Shown here: positions 11,490 to 22,945 of the stretch, one piece after another
How positions within the stretch are numbered: the first letter of the stretch is position 1
Layout: every line of letters begins with the position of its first letter
From: Ochotona curzoniae
Taxonomy: Eukaryota > Chordata > Mammalia > Lagomorpha > Ochotonidae
Length of the DNA: 64,000 bases
Assembly (NCBI RefSeq): GCF_017591425.1
Contig: NW_024464918.1
Coordinates: 21,790,001 to 21,854,000 of the forward strand
Direction: 5' to 3'
Notes under the pieces: generated by a model
Told to the model about the DNA's origin: nothing
The model's database searches: none
Seen by the model: the letters and a program-made list of their open reading frames with translations, nothing else
Program-made: the position numbers and the translations under genes

Positions 11490-14420
11490 TCTGTTGGCTG
11501 ACTACATCTATTTTAGTGCACTGCTAGGCCCAGGAATATGTTGCAAAGCTTGGCCAGGAGAATGATTCAACTTGTTCTGCTTTCCATCTTCTGACAAGGC
11601 CCTCCACATCTCTGCAGGCCTAGATAAGCTGTCTGTCCAGGACATGCCTGTCCACTGCACACACAGCATCTGAAGAGGCCCAGTCTCAGCAGACACACTC
11701 CAAGCTTGTACTACATACACTGAGATTTTCTCTATGGCTGGGTTTTGAGTCCAGGCATATAATTTGGGGAGTCCCCCCAAAAACCTCTCCTGGGGTGATC
11801 TCAAATTTGACTTTTATGTGTGCCAGCTGGTGCAGGTTCAGGGTCTGTCACTTGTCCCAGCCAATGCACATACCAATGTACATTGCTCAGTTCTACCCCC
11901 AGCCCCATCTCACATGTAAACTGATGGGTGATGTGGTCTAGCCTAGCCCAGCCCATCCTGCCACACAAGTGGGTGCTGAGGCCTGGTTGGGCGACTCTAA
12001 TATCCCCCACCAGTCCATCCCCAGCCCTGGTTGTTGTATGTGCCAGCCTCTGCTGCTGCCTGACCTGACCAAACCCACATCTCATCCTACTCTAGTGTGT
12101 ACCTGGACCAACGTGCCTTGACCAACCTGGCCCACCCCCAGCCCTGCCTGTTATGATTACGAGTGTGAGCTGTAACCTAGCATGGCAGTGCCCACGGTAC
12201 CCTTACCAGGCCCACTCCCAGCCCTGAATCTTGCCCCTGCCTGGGGGTTCTGCAGTCCAACCTGACATGACTTGTACCAAGTTCTGGCACTTACTAGCAT
12301 GTGCTATAGCCTAGCCTGGCTGGCCCACCTCCAGCCTAACTCACCCAGCTCTCATGCTTAATAGTGGAAATAGAAGTCCAGCAAAGGATTCTTCGAAGTT
12401 TCTCTACCAGGCCTGCTCCTAGTTCTGAGTCTTGAGCATGCCAGAAGTTGCTGCGACCCTTTCTGTGATGGCCCACCCCCAAGCTCAGCATTCACTAGCA
12501 GGTGCTACAACCTGGCTCAGCCCACCCTACCCCCAGTCTAGTTCTCACTGGTAGGTGCAGCAGCCTAACACAGGCTGACCCACCCCTAGCCCTCATATGA
12601 ACTGGTAGTTGTTGCGTTCCAGTCAGCCTGGTCTGTACTGTAACCTGGCTCTTGCTTGTGCCAGTGTATGCCACAGATTGGCCCAGCCTAGTCTACATCC
12701 AGACCTGGCTCACACATGTGCTGATGGGTGCTGTAGCCGAGCCTGGCTTGGCCTGGCCTGGCCCACTGCCAGCCTTGGCTCTCATGCTCATCAGTGGAAG
12801 CTGCAACATAGCAGGGGAATTCTCCAAGTTCCCCTACAAGGCTTGCTCCTAACCCTGGATCTTGTGTGTGCTGGCAGATGCTGCAGCCCAGCCAGATATG
12901 GCCTGTCCCCAAACGTAGCATACACCAGTGAATATTATGACCTAGTGTGACTGGCCTACATCCATTCTGGTTTGCCAGTGGGTACTACAGCCTATCCCAG
13001 CCTGGCCCACCCCCACATCCAGCTCGCATTTGAGCCAGTGGGTGCCATGGCCAAGCTTTGCCTGTCTACACCAATTCCAGCTATTGTGAGTACGAGCAAG
13101 TGCTGAAGCCTAGCCAAGGCTGACCTTCCTAAAAACTCAATCTATACAAATGCTAAAGATTGCTGCAGCCTTGCCAAGCCCAGGCTGCTCTCAACTCTTC
13201 TCAGGGTTTGATCTTGCCAGCAGGCCTTGAGGTCACCGAGGGTAAGGTGATGGTGTTCTTCAGCCAAAGAGCCACGGTTTCAAGCTGGTGAGGAATGTCT
13301 GCTGTATTATTCACAAATTACAAGTTTTAAAGGTTAGGGAAGGGCAGAGCAGGAGGGTGTCTTCTGGCAGTCCTCCATCCACCAAAGATGCTGTAATTGG
13401 CTATAAGGCATGTCCATTCCCATTAATCTTTAATCATGTCAGAAGTCACGATCCACATGCATTCCCTTTGACTTTCTAGTCATGTCAGAGATCACGTTCT
13501 GCATGCAGGGCTGGAAACTGTTCCTCAGGTCATGGGCAGGTATGCAGTGAGCCATGCCCACCAGGTAGCAGGCAGGAGCCCATAAACTCTAGCTCTCACA
13601 CTCACCAGTAGGAGCTGTAGTATAATGGAGGAGTACCTAGAGTTCTGCTACCAGGTCCCTTCCCAGTCCCTGATCTTGCTCATGCTGGCAGGTGCATGCC
13701 AGCACCAGCCTGGGCTGCCCCCAACTCTTGCTGTCATATTCACCGATAGGAGCCATAGCTTAGCAGAGGAGTCCCTGGAATTCCCCTGCCAGGTCCCTTC
13801 CTAGTCTGTGATCTTGTACATGATGGAGATATTTGACCCCAACCTGGTGTGGCCTGTAGTCTCAGCTTTTGCTGGCTGGTGTTGCATCCTAGTCTACCTG
13901 GGCATGACCTGCACCATGTCCAGGTTCTGGTTCTTATGTGTGCTAGCTTCATCCTACCTGATGTGACAAGAGATCCAGCACACACAAATGCTGACAAGTG
14001 CTGCAGCCCTGCCTGGCCTGGTCAGCCTATAACCCTGGCTCTTGTGTTCCCCAATAGGAACTATGGCCTAGCAGGGGAGTTCCGCAAGTTCTCCTATCAG
14101 GCCTGCTCCTAGCCCTGAAATCTTAGTGTGCTGGAAATTGCCATGGCACTGCTTGGCATTGTGTACCTTCAGTCCTGGCCTTTGTGTGTGCTAGCAGGTG
14201 CTGCAGCCTGGTCCAGTCAGGCACCCTCCTAGCCCTGGCTCCCGCCAGTGTCAGATGAGTTCTGTGGTCCAGTCTGTTTCAACTGGTCACCACTTTCAGC
14301 TCTCCATGTAAGCTGGTAGGTTCTATAGACCCACAGAGGTGAGTTCATAAGTCCCATACAGAATCAGCCCCCAGTATTCTAGTGGGTGCTGTGGCCAGCC
14401 TGACATAGCCCAAATCATCC
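11490..14420 (+). repeat. GC-rich degenerate repeat array, about 2.9 kb
   Basis: A long run of imperfect units built from phrases such as CCCACCCCCAGCCCTGGCTC, TGTGCCAGTGGGTGCTG and CAGCCTAGCCTGGCCTGG. A longer subunit containing TAGCAGGGGAGTTC, CTACCAGGCCTGCTCCTAG and TCTTGTGTGTGCTGGCAG recurs near 12360, 12780, 13600, 13740 and 14040. Open frames inside it are short and read the repeat in several frames, so they are not genes. It looks like an old minisatellite or a repeat-derived block; the family is not recognised. Confidence 0.7.
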
Positions 14421-15077
14421 CACATGTAGATTAAAATAGGCCTGGGTTGTGAGTTTCGTACAGGTTATGATGAAGTCAGCACAATTGTAAACAGAAACTG
14501 AACATTGGGAACTATGCTGAGACATAATTGGGGTTTCTGAAAACAGAAACACAGATACCTCGATATGTAGGGAACAGCAAAAGGTGCTCTTTTCATTTGC
14601 TTTCTTCAAACATCTCCTAAAAATATTTATTGTTGGTTTGTACAGATATATATGACTACTTGATGTGAGCTCACAGCAGATTAAAAGAAAAAACAAACAA
14701 AACAAACAAACAAAAAATCCCTACAGAAAACCTGATTCTTGCTTCCAGACGAATGTTTAAAGGGTGGAACACCAGTGTAATCATTAGAATGAGACCAGAG
14801 GCCTTCCAGAGTGGATGAGTGACTCTGTAATAATCCAAACCAAGAAAATTTTGGAGTTGCTATAACCAAGAACACTGACAGATGATATAACCCCAAGCAG
14901 TGATAAAGCTGAGGATAGAATTTGGATATCCTTATCATCATTCTAGTGTCATATCTGAGTAAGAAATATCTGTTGATGTGACACCCTTCATCACTCTGAT
15001 TATTTACTTCCCTAACTGAAAAAGGTGTAACTCGTCTATTCAGGGAATTTAGAGAATAGCAATAGGTCTAGATAACT

Positions 15078-15407
15078 TTTTTTTTTAAAGACTTATTTAT
15101 TTTTTTATTGGAAAGTCAGATATACAGACAGGAGGAGAGACACTAAGATCTTCTGTTCCCTGGTTGATTCTTGAAGTGGCCACAATGGCCGGAGCTGAGC
15201 CAATGCAAAGCCAGGAGCCAGGAGCTTGTTCTGGATCTCCCATGTGGATGCAGAGTCCCAAGGCCTTAGGTCATCCTCTGCTGCTTTCCCAGGCCTCAAG
15301 CAGGGAGCTGGATGGGAAATGGGGCTGCCAGGACATGAACTGGCACTGATATGGGATCCCAGGTATGTAAGGTGAGGACTTTAGCCACTAGGTTACCACG
15401 CCAGGCC
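15078..15407 (-). mobile_element. C-type SINE, antisense, with target-site duplication
   Basis: Flanked by the direct repeat CTAGATAACT at 15068-15077 and 15408-15417. The body carries TCAGATATACAGACAGGAGG, GATCCCATATC on the minus strand, and CCACTAGGTTACC at the head end. Confidence 0.85.
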
Positions 15408-15698
15408 CTAGATAACTCTATTTTGCTGCAAGTGCATACATTTTGTTGCTAGAGGCCTGCTGTGACTCTGTAGGGAAGCCTGTGCTCTGTGACAAATTCA
15501 ATTCAGTGGAGAGTCCGTAAACCCACTTGGTGAGCAGACATTCCAACCCAAAAAGAGATGTCAGTTTTAAATAATAATTTCCCCCAAATTATTATCAATT
15601 AGGCTTTTTGATTATGTTTGTTTTGCAATAAATGTGATAGTTGGCTATCATGGAATTTCAAAAGAAATAGAAAACAAGTGGAAGTATTCTGTTACTCC

Positions 15699-18600
15699 TT
15701 AATTACATTTTCCATATTTCTCAAATTGAACTTCAGCACCAAATTCCCTAAAGGGGAGAGAAATGAAGGAACATTATTATTATAAGAAAAGTGAGAATTG
15801 TTCTTAAATGTACTCTCTATTATTTTTTACAACCTAAAAATCAGTTGCTTTACAATTTCCTTTAAAAATTAACCTTATTTCTGTTCCTATTTGTCACCAC
15901 CACAGTTTTGTATCTCTTATAGTGTTAATTCTCCAAAAAGTGTTCTGTTCAGTTTTCTAAAATAAAGTTTTGTCATCTTGGAACCTATTCCTGTTTCACT
16001 CAGTGCTTTTCCTTTCAGCATAAGAATACACCAAGAGGTATATGACAAGCGGAGCAGTGATCCTGTGCATAGTTCACTCTGTACTCAAAGCATCTGAGCG
16101 TAGGACACCTCTGAGCGTAGGAAATCTCTGCCTCACTCGAGCATGTAGGCTTCATGTAGACTGGCTTCTTTTTGAGTTTTCACCCTTGCAGATGACAGTA
16201 TACTCCCTGCCTTATTTCTCAGTTCCAAATGATTCCCCAGTAGATTTAACTATCAATTTTCCTTTATGAATTTGGTTTATTTAAAAGTTTTAACTTCTCT
16301 GTGTTTAAGAAATACCCAACCCTAACCCCAGATTCAAATGTGTATATGTGTGTGTGTGTATCATATATGATTCACATATTACTCTTGTGGTCCAGATAAA
16401 TGCTTCGGGATAAATGGTTAATAAAAACATAAAGAAGCAATGTGAACCACCTCCGCCAACAAGGAGAGATTTGAAACTTCAGTTACCTGGAATGCCTGAA
16501 CTTTACCTGAATAGGGAGCCACTGCAGGGACACTAATGTTTATTTATATTGCCTCTGAAAATCTGCATTTTTATTTTATTTTATTTATTACTAATTTATT
16601 TTTAGATTAAATGTAATTTCTAAATCAACCATCTAAAGCTTATTTAAAAACTACTTTTATTATCATCAGCTATTATACAAATTTGTCAACTTGGACTGCA
16701 TTTGCAAATTCTTGAGGAGTTTGAGCTTTGTTTCATAAAAATCTATGTTCTTGGTAGCTTTTAGCAGAGTCTGACACTGAGAAAGTATTAAGTATTTGTA
16801 TTAACTGTGGCCAAGAATTACATTCTTCAGTATTTTTTGGAGGGTATCTGTTATTCATAAATGGGAAGTCTCTTTCTGGATTTTGAGTACAATTTGCCAA
16901 GTTTATTCTTTCAAGCCTCACCATGAGCTGAGACTGAGGAATTATCACTCATCAATCAAAACAGCATTGAGACTTTTCTTTTTTGCCTCAAAACAAAGAA
17001 ATGGCTTGAAAGTTAAATTTGTATTTGCATGTTAGAAGGAAAATTAAAACGAATGTAGTGGTCAGTGTACCACTTCTGCATGGACTCAGTTTCCTGTGTT
17101 TGAGAGTAGGATCTTTGGTTTTGAACATTTTTCATGTTGGCTACTAAGTCATGTTGTTTCTCATTTTCAAATAACAGGAAACCTCATTTGTGTTTAGAAT
17201 TAAGAATGACAGCTAGAGTGATAATAGCACATGTGTCAGAGTTAAAATATACATTGAACAAAAGGAACAGAAGGTGGGAGAAAGAATGAATGTATCAAGA
17301 GTTCCAATTCCTGAGAGATGATCCAGGAAAAGGTAAAGAAAGAAGGAAAGAAGAGAGGGATGCGGGCAGAGTGGAAGGGAAATGCTTCTTGCTTCTCTTC
17401 CCCAGTGCTGCCGGAAGAATATGAGGCATGACCCTAAAGCTGGTGAGACTGTTCTGTGCAATCATAGCTTCCTCAGTGAGGATGAAATGAATCTCAGAAT
17501 TACATGCCAGAACTGCCCGTTCTCTGTAACTTTCAGGAGGTTAGGCCATTATGAGTAAATTCTTACACTGCTCTGATTGGTGATGAGTGTCCAAGTACCA
17601 GATAGTGCCTATGTGTGTCATGGGGGAGGGGCCGCTTACATAAAACAACTGAATAGTTTCAAGTCTATTGTCTAAATAGCTGCTTTCTAAGAAATCAATA
17701 GAAACTGCTTTAAGAAAGAATGGGTAGAATTTAAATATTCTACATAGTCTGGTAAGATTCGTGAATTCTCATTCACCTTTCTGTGAAGACAGTGATAGGG
17801 ACTTGGCTATTTTATATATTTTTAGTTTCTATTGTTTCTTTTAAAAGATACTTCAGGGCCTGGCACAGTAGCCTAGTGGCTAAAGCCCTTGCCTTGCATG
17901 CCCGTAATACAATATGGGCACCAGTTCATGTCCTGGCTGCTCCACTTCCCTTCCAGCTCCTTGTTTGTGGCCAGGGAATACAATCAAGGACAGTCCAAAG
18001 GCCCTGGGATCCTGCACCTGCATGGGAGACCTGGAAGAAGCTCCTGGCTCTTGGCTTCAGATCACCTTAATTCGGGCTGTTGTGGTCACTTGGGGAGTAG
18101 ACCAGTGGATGGGAGATCTTTGTCTCCTCTCTGTGATTCTGATTTTCCAATAAAAAAAAATCCTTTTTAAATAAGAAAATATTTCAGCCAATCTCTGAAA
18201 CTAGTACTCACTCTAGAGTTGGGTGTGTATCCCCTTATTCCAGCTTCTACACCCCATCTCAATCAGTGCTTAGCAGAAATCCTCATGAGGTACTAACATC
18301 ATGCTGGAGGCTGGTGAGAACTACTCTCAAAGGAAGTTGTGCAGTTGGCATGAAGAGTATAGGTTCTTGATGTGAATACTGTTCTTGAGCCTGCCCTTTA
18401 GTATACGCTAGCACGTCATGAATGATGAATATGTTTTCATTGGATCTGGAGCCATTCCGTCTTAAGTTTGACTTCTGGGGTGAGGGGTGGAGAGAATGAT
18501 GGAGATGAGCTTTGCAAGTAGGTGCGCAGTGCCCTCATGACCCACGCAAGAAAAAGTGTGGATTCCACGTCTTTGGTTAGCTTCCCTGCTTGTTGAGCTG

Positions 18601-21600
18601 TCATACATATTGTCATTCCTTGTGGGTAGCAGAATTAAATATTGCTTATGCTAACCCACAGGGAGAGGACTACTGGAAATTCTCTCTCGTATCTCCAAAT
18701 TGGTGTATTTTCATTGTAATAAATAGATACAAGTAATGTAAGCACTGTTCTGAGTTTCATGAGGCCTTCTAGTGAATTATCAAACCTGAGAGTAGTCATG
18801 GGACAACACTCTCTCTGCCCGCCCCCTCCCACAAAGATCTCACAAGTTGTGAAGGAGGAACTGCCAATACACAGGCTTATTCATGAAAACATTTAAGTGA
18901 AGCTAACATATTTCACGTGGAATGTTACTGATTTTTTTAAAATCTGAATTTCCTGCTGGATTTATTTAAAAGATAACAGTATCACAGTTGTTAACCTTTT
19001 ATTTAGGTGAGAAAATATAACCATCTTGTTACACATGTTCAGCAATGTTTGTGCTTATATCCTTATCTAGGTCTTCATCTGTACCTTCATCTATACTTAC
19101 TGCTTTATCTTCATCTCTGTCTATATCTGTATTTGTTAATATTTGTCAAATGACAGGCTTGTCAATGAGACTTGTAAAGAATTTGAATGATTTTCATAAT
19201 AATGGCCTTTCATGTGTTGTTTGAATATAACATATAGACTTTTTATAAATACTATTTCTGTGTAACCCTCCCAGAACTTCATGTAAGTTTTTTGTTTTCA
19301 AAATATGTCTACTTTGAAATGTTAATTAAACTTACAACATTTTTCACTGTCCATATAGTCTGCCCATAATATATATATATATTTAATTTAGAAAAATGCA
19401 CTTGTTAATTTTACTTATTTGAGGGATGAAGAAGTAGTGACAGTCAGATGGTCAGTCAAACAGACAGACTTCTTACTGCAGTAGTTCACCCCCTAAACAC
19501 TGGGTACATCCTAGATTGCACTGACTGGGAGGCAAGAATTCAATCAAATTCTCCTACATGAGTGGCAGAAGGCCCAGCCACCTGCTGCTTTTGATGTAAA
19601 CTAGCAGAAAGCCAAAATTAGAAATGGAGCAGGACTTAAAGTCAGGTACTTGGATATGGAATGCAGGCAACAAATATTATGGCAGCCTCCGTGCCACGTA
19701 CTTATCCCTACACCCAAAGTTTCATAAAGAACAGGCTATTTTTTGATGGTATGCATCAGTAAAATCTAATTCCTTGGTTTTTATTTTTTGGAACTTCTGT
19801 GAAATTCCATAGGGGAAAATATAGTAATGGTGTTTTATTTTTACTTACCACTTGTCAATACAGAAAAAACACTCATTCTGATAAGTATGGTTATTTTTAG
19901 CACACACGTATGCTGTCACATTAGGACAATCGGCTTCATAAGAAGGTTCCAATGGTTGATATAAATGGCATGGAGGCTGTAAATACCATGGAAATAATGA
20001 ATATTTATACTCTTTCTTCTGTGCCTTGCTTGTCACTTCTGTCACAGAACTATTCATTGATGTTTTTCATGAATTTCTTATATTCTGAGGGTCCACCAGA
20101 AAAGTTTTGTTTTTTCCTGACTGTAGTGTATGCACCCATCCCTGGCACCTCTTTTTTTTTAAGATTTATTTATTTATTGGAAAGTCAGATATACAGAGAG
20201 GAGGAAAGACAGAGAGGAAGATCTTCCATCTGATGATTCACTCCCCAAGTGAGCGCAACGGCCGATGCTATGCCAATCTGAAGCCAGGATCCAGGAACTT
20301 CTTCTGGGTCTCCCACATGGGTGCAGGGTCCCAAAGCCTTGGGCTGTCCTTGACTGCTTTCCCAGGCCACAAGCAGGGAGCTGGATGGGAAGTGGAGCTG
20401 CTGGGATTAGAACCGGCGCCCATATGGGATCCTGGTACGTTCAAGGTGAGGACTTTAGCCACTAGGCCACGCAGCCGGGCCCCCCTGGCACCTCTTAAAT
20501 TCATAGTATAATGGCATTCATGCATAACTCCAAATACAGAGCTTTCATTTAATCTTGGTCTCCCATCCCAGTCACTCTAGGACATTTGTGAGGGAAAGAG
20601 GGATGTGTGTGTTTGTGAATTTCTAGAAAACTGAGCTCAAGTGTGGTTGGGAAGAATGGTGGTTCAGTATTGAGACGGCGGATACATTTTAGAGTTACCA
20701 GAATCAACTTTGTGATTGAGTAAGTGACAGGTGTTAACTTACTTAATACTTAGAAATATACTAACTCAGTGTATCTTATTTGGCCTTATGTATTTATTTT
20801 GCTAAGAGGTATTACTATATTATGGTACTTTTACTGCAGGATGGCATCTAAGCCAGAGAAGTTAAGCTACATGCCAGAGTCCACAACAAATCTTTCTCTT
20901 CTCCTTTACTTGCATTAAATTTCACATCAGCCATATCCAGAAATTGATCTGGAATGAAAAATGCAAATTTACCTTAGGCCATTTGGAAATGTCATGTGTT
21001 CTGAGAATGCCTGCAATTAAAGCACAAACAATAGGTTAGAGGATAACATATAATCCACACATATAATCCAAGCATGAGTCTTGTTAAAGTTTTTGTTTCT
21101 CAATGGCTTATTTTCTGTTATTGTCATTTAAATAACCTGGCAAGACCTGGATGAAAACTCATATCTTTTTGGCATTCTGATATGAAATGCCGGTGATGGT
21201 GAGCGGAACATTTACCTTCATACTACGGTGATTGCCCAGAAAAATACCTTTTAGTGAGACTTGAATCTGATTACCAAACTCAAAGAAAAAATTCAGACAA
21301 CATATTATTATGATGAAAACAATACATATTTGTTGTGCTCTAGAGGGTTTCTTTTGAATTAACAAATTAGAAAATAGAATAAGAATCCACAATGGAGATA
21401 ACAAGCTTGATTTTTCCACTGAAGAAAGTTGTGTGTGTATGTGTGTATATTTCATTTATTTATATATTATATATAATATTTATATTATATAACATATATT
21501 GTTTATATCTTATATTATACTAATGCATAATAAATATATCATGTTTATATAATTATTTCTTTTTATTTTACTATATTATATATTATAATTATTCTGTCAC

Positions 21601-22299
21601 ATACAATATAATATACATTATATTATGTATCATATAATATATTGTTTATATTCATATTTTATTATTTATATATAATATAATAAATATATTTATATCTATA
21701 TTATATGACATATAATAATATGTTATACTACATATTCATATATTATATGTGATATATATGTATATAGTTCATTTTTTTTTTGTAGAAAAGGCTCATTTAT
21801 TTATTTGAAGGAAAGAGAGAGTTGGATTAATTTTTATCTGTGGGTTCATTCCCAAACTGACCATAACAGCAGAATCTGGGCCAAGCTGAAGCCAGGAGCT
21901 GAGAATTTCATCCCAGCTCCCTTTACATGAATGGCAGGGGCCCAAGCACTTTCTGCTGCTCCTAGGCACATTAACAGGAGGGTAGATCAGAAGCAGAGGA
22001 ACTGGGGCTTGAACTGGCTCTCTGATATGGGATGCTACTGTGCTACAATGACTTTCCAGAAAAATACCTTTTAGGGATACGTGATTCTGATGAACAAGCT
22101 CAAAAACATATTTAAGCAAAAGCATTCCTTATCCAATATTACAGAAAACTTTTTTTTCCCCTCTCTTGTAACTTCAGGGAGATCAGACGGTTAGTCTTCC
22201 TAAATCGACAGATTGCTCACCTGAAAAAACAGTATGTGCCAAAGCAGAGAATACCAGGAAAAATATGATCTTTGGAGAAAGGCAGCCATTTGATTTCAT
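15699..22299 (-). CDS. SPINK13: SPINK13, Kazal-type serine protease inhibitor (4 exons)
   Basis: Minus-strand gene with coding exons at 22299-22221, 21010-20973, 19976-19849 and 15747-15699. The splice sites are GT/AG and the phases 1, 0 and 2, giving 97 residues. Residues 1-26 hold a hydrophobic signal segment (KIIFFLVFSALAHTVFS). A short linker (GILRTHDISKWPK) leads to one Kazal domain with spacing C-x13-C-x7-C-x10-C-x2-C-x17-C, ending KYGKCN. The motifs DCPNVTAYVC and NECFFC and the linker match human SPINK13 as I remember it. Family knowledge: a small secreted inhibitor expressed in epididymis. The P1 position is Asn inside an N-V-T glycosylation sequon, and a second sequon (NHT) lies downstream. 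The start is uncertain: the ATG that would give the ancestral MAAF start (22289) is out of frame with the rest. An ATG at 22299, or one at 22317, restores the frame. A TTTTGCAG acceptor-like site just upstream suggests a noncoding first exon. Introns hold SINEs and an AT-rich tract. Confidence 0.85.
17856..18172 (+). mobile_element. C-type SINE in SPINK13 intron 3
   Basis: GGGCCTGGCACAGTAGCCTAG head, CTCCACTTCCCTTCCAGC, CATGGGAGACCTGG and an A-rich tail. It is antisense to SPINK13. Confidence 0.8.
19392..19735 (-). mobile_element. C-type SINE, antisense, old
   Basis: ATTTTACTTATTTGAGGG start, TAGTTCACCCCC and CACCTGCTGCTTTTGATG, a decayed SINE body just downstream of SPINK13 exon 3. Confidence 0.5.
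20155..20483 (-). mobile_element. Young C-type SINE in SPINK13 intron 2
   Basis: Perfect 13-base direct repeat CCTGGCACCTCTT at 20142-20154 and 20484-20496. The body is well kept: TTATTTATTGGAAAGTCAG, GCGCCCATATGGGATCC, GCAGCCGGGCCC. It is sense relative to SPINK13. Confidence 0.9.
21440..21775. repeat. AT-rich low-complexity island in SPINK13 intron 1
   Basis: About 330 bases almost entirely A and T with many TATATTATATAATA-like self-complementary stretches, preceded by a short TG tract. No gene content. Confidence 0.85.
21779..22062 (-). mobile_element. C-type SINE in SPINK13 intron 1, antisense body
   Basis: CTCATTTATTTATTTGAAGG tail region, GAGAATTTCATCCCAGCTCCC and TGATATGGGATGCTAC, next to the AT island. 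Confidence 0.6.
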
Positions 22300-22319
22300 C
22301 TGGTATCCTTCTTTCATGA

Positions 22320-22904
22320 AACCTGCAAAAATGCCCAAGACAATTTAGTCCTAATTTCTGACAGAACTGGCTTTCTAAGCATCGGACAACCCCAAAACCC
22401 CAGCTAGTGTCATGCCCATGGAGTTGGCTTTGGCAGTCTCACAATGGCCCGAAAGATCTCTCTGCTCTCAACAAGGGAAGAAAAATACCCTTCCCCCTGC
22501 CAATCACAAGTTTATGTACATCACAGTTCTAGCTTAGAAGAAAAATGGACCTCAGGACTCTCATTTTAGCCGACCCCAAATATGTTACCTATCAGTAAAT
22601 TTATTTTACACTTTGGGATACTCTTGTGATTGACTGTAGACATGCCATATATTCATGAGAATTCTAGGATAATAAATGTGAATTGAAGGTTGTCCCTCAT
22701 ATTCAGGCACATGTCACCCTGTAATACAAGCTGTTTGATTTTCTGAACTAGATTAGTTTTCTCCACACTGGTATCTTTCATTTTCTGGTTACTCTTTGTT
22801 GGGCCAGTTAAATGAATACAAATATAAAGAAGGAATTGCAAATGGAATTATTAATCCTGGGAAATACCAATTATATGTGGCACCATTCCTGATAAAAGAA
22901 TCAG

Positions 22905-22945
<41 letters not shown>

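Noticed and set aside
11508..14112. Several open frames of 60-113 codons
   Set aside because: They read the GC-rich degenerate repeat in different frames and strands; the repeated words explain them.
20107..20525. Overlapping open frames on both strands (up to 134 codons)
   Set aside because: They translate a young SINE; similar frames recur in other SINE copies at 15.1, 17.9, 25.4, 56.8 and 59.2 kb.
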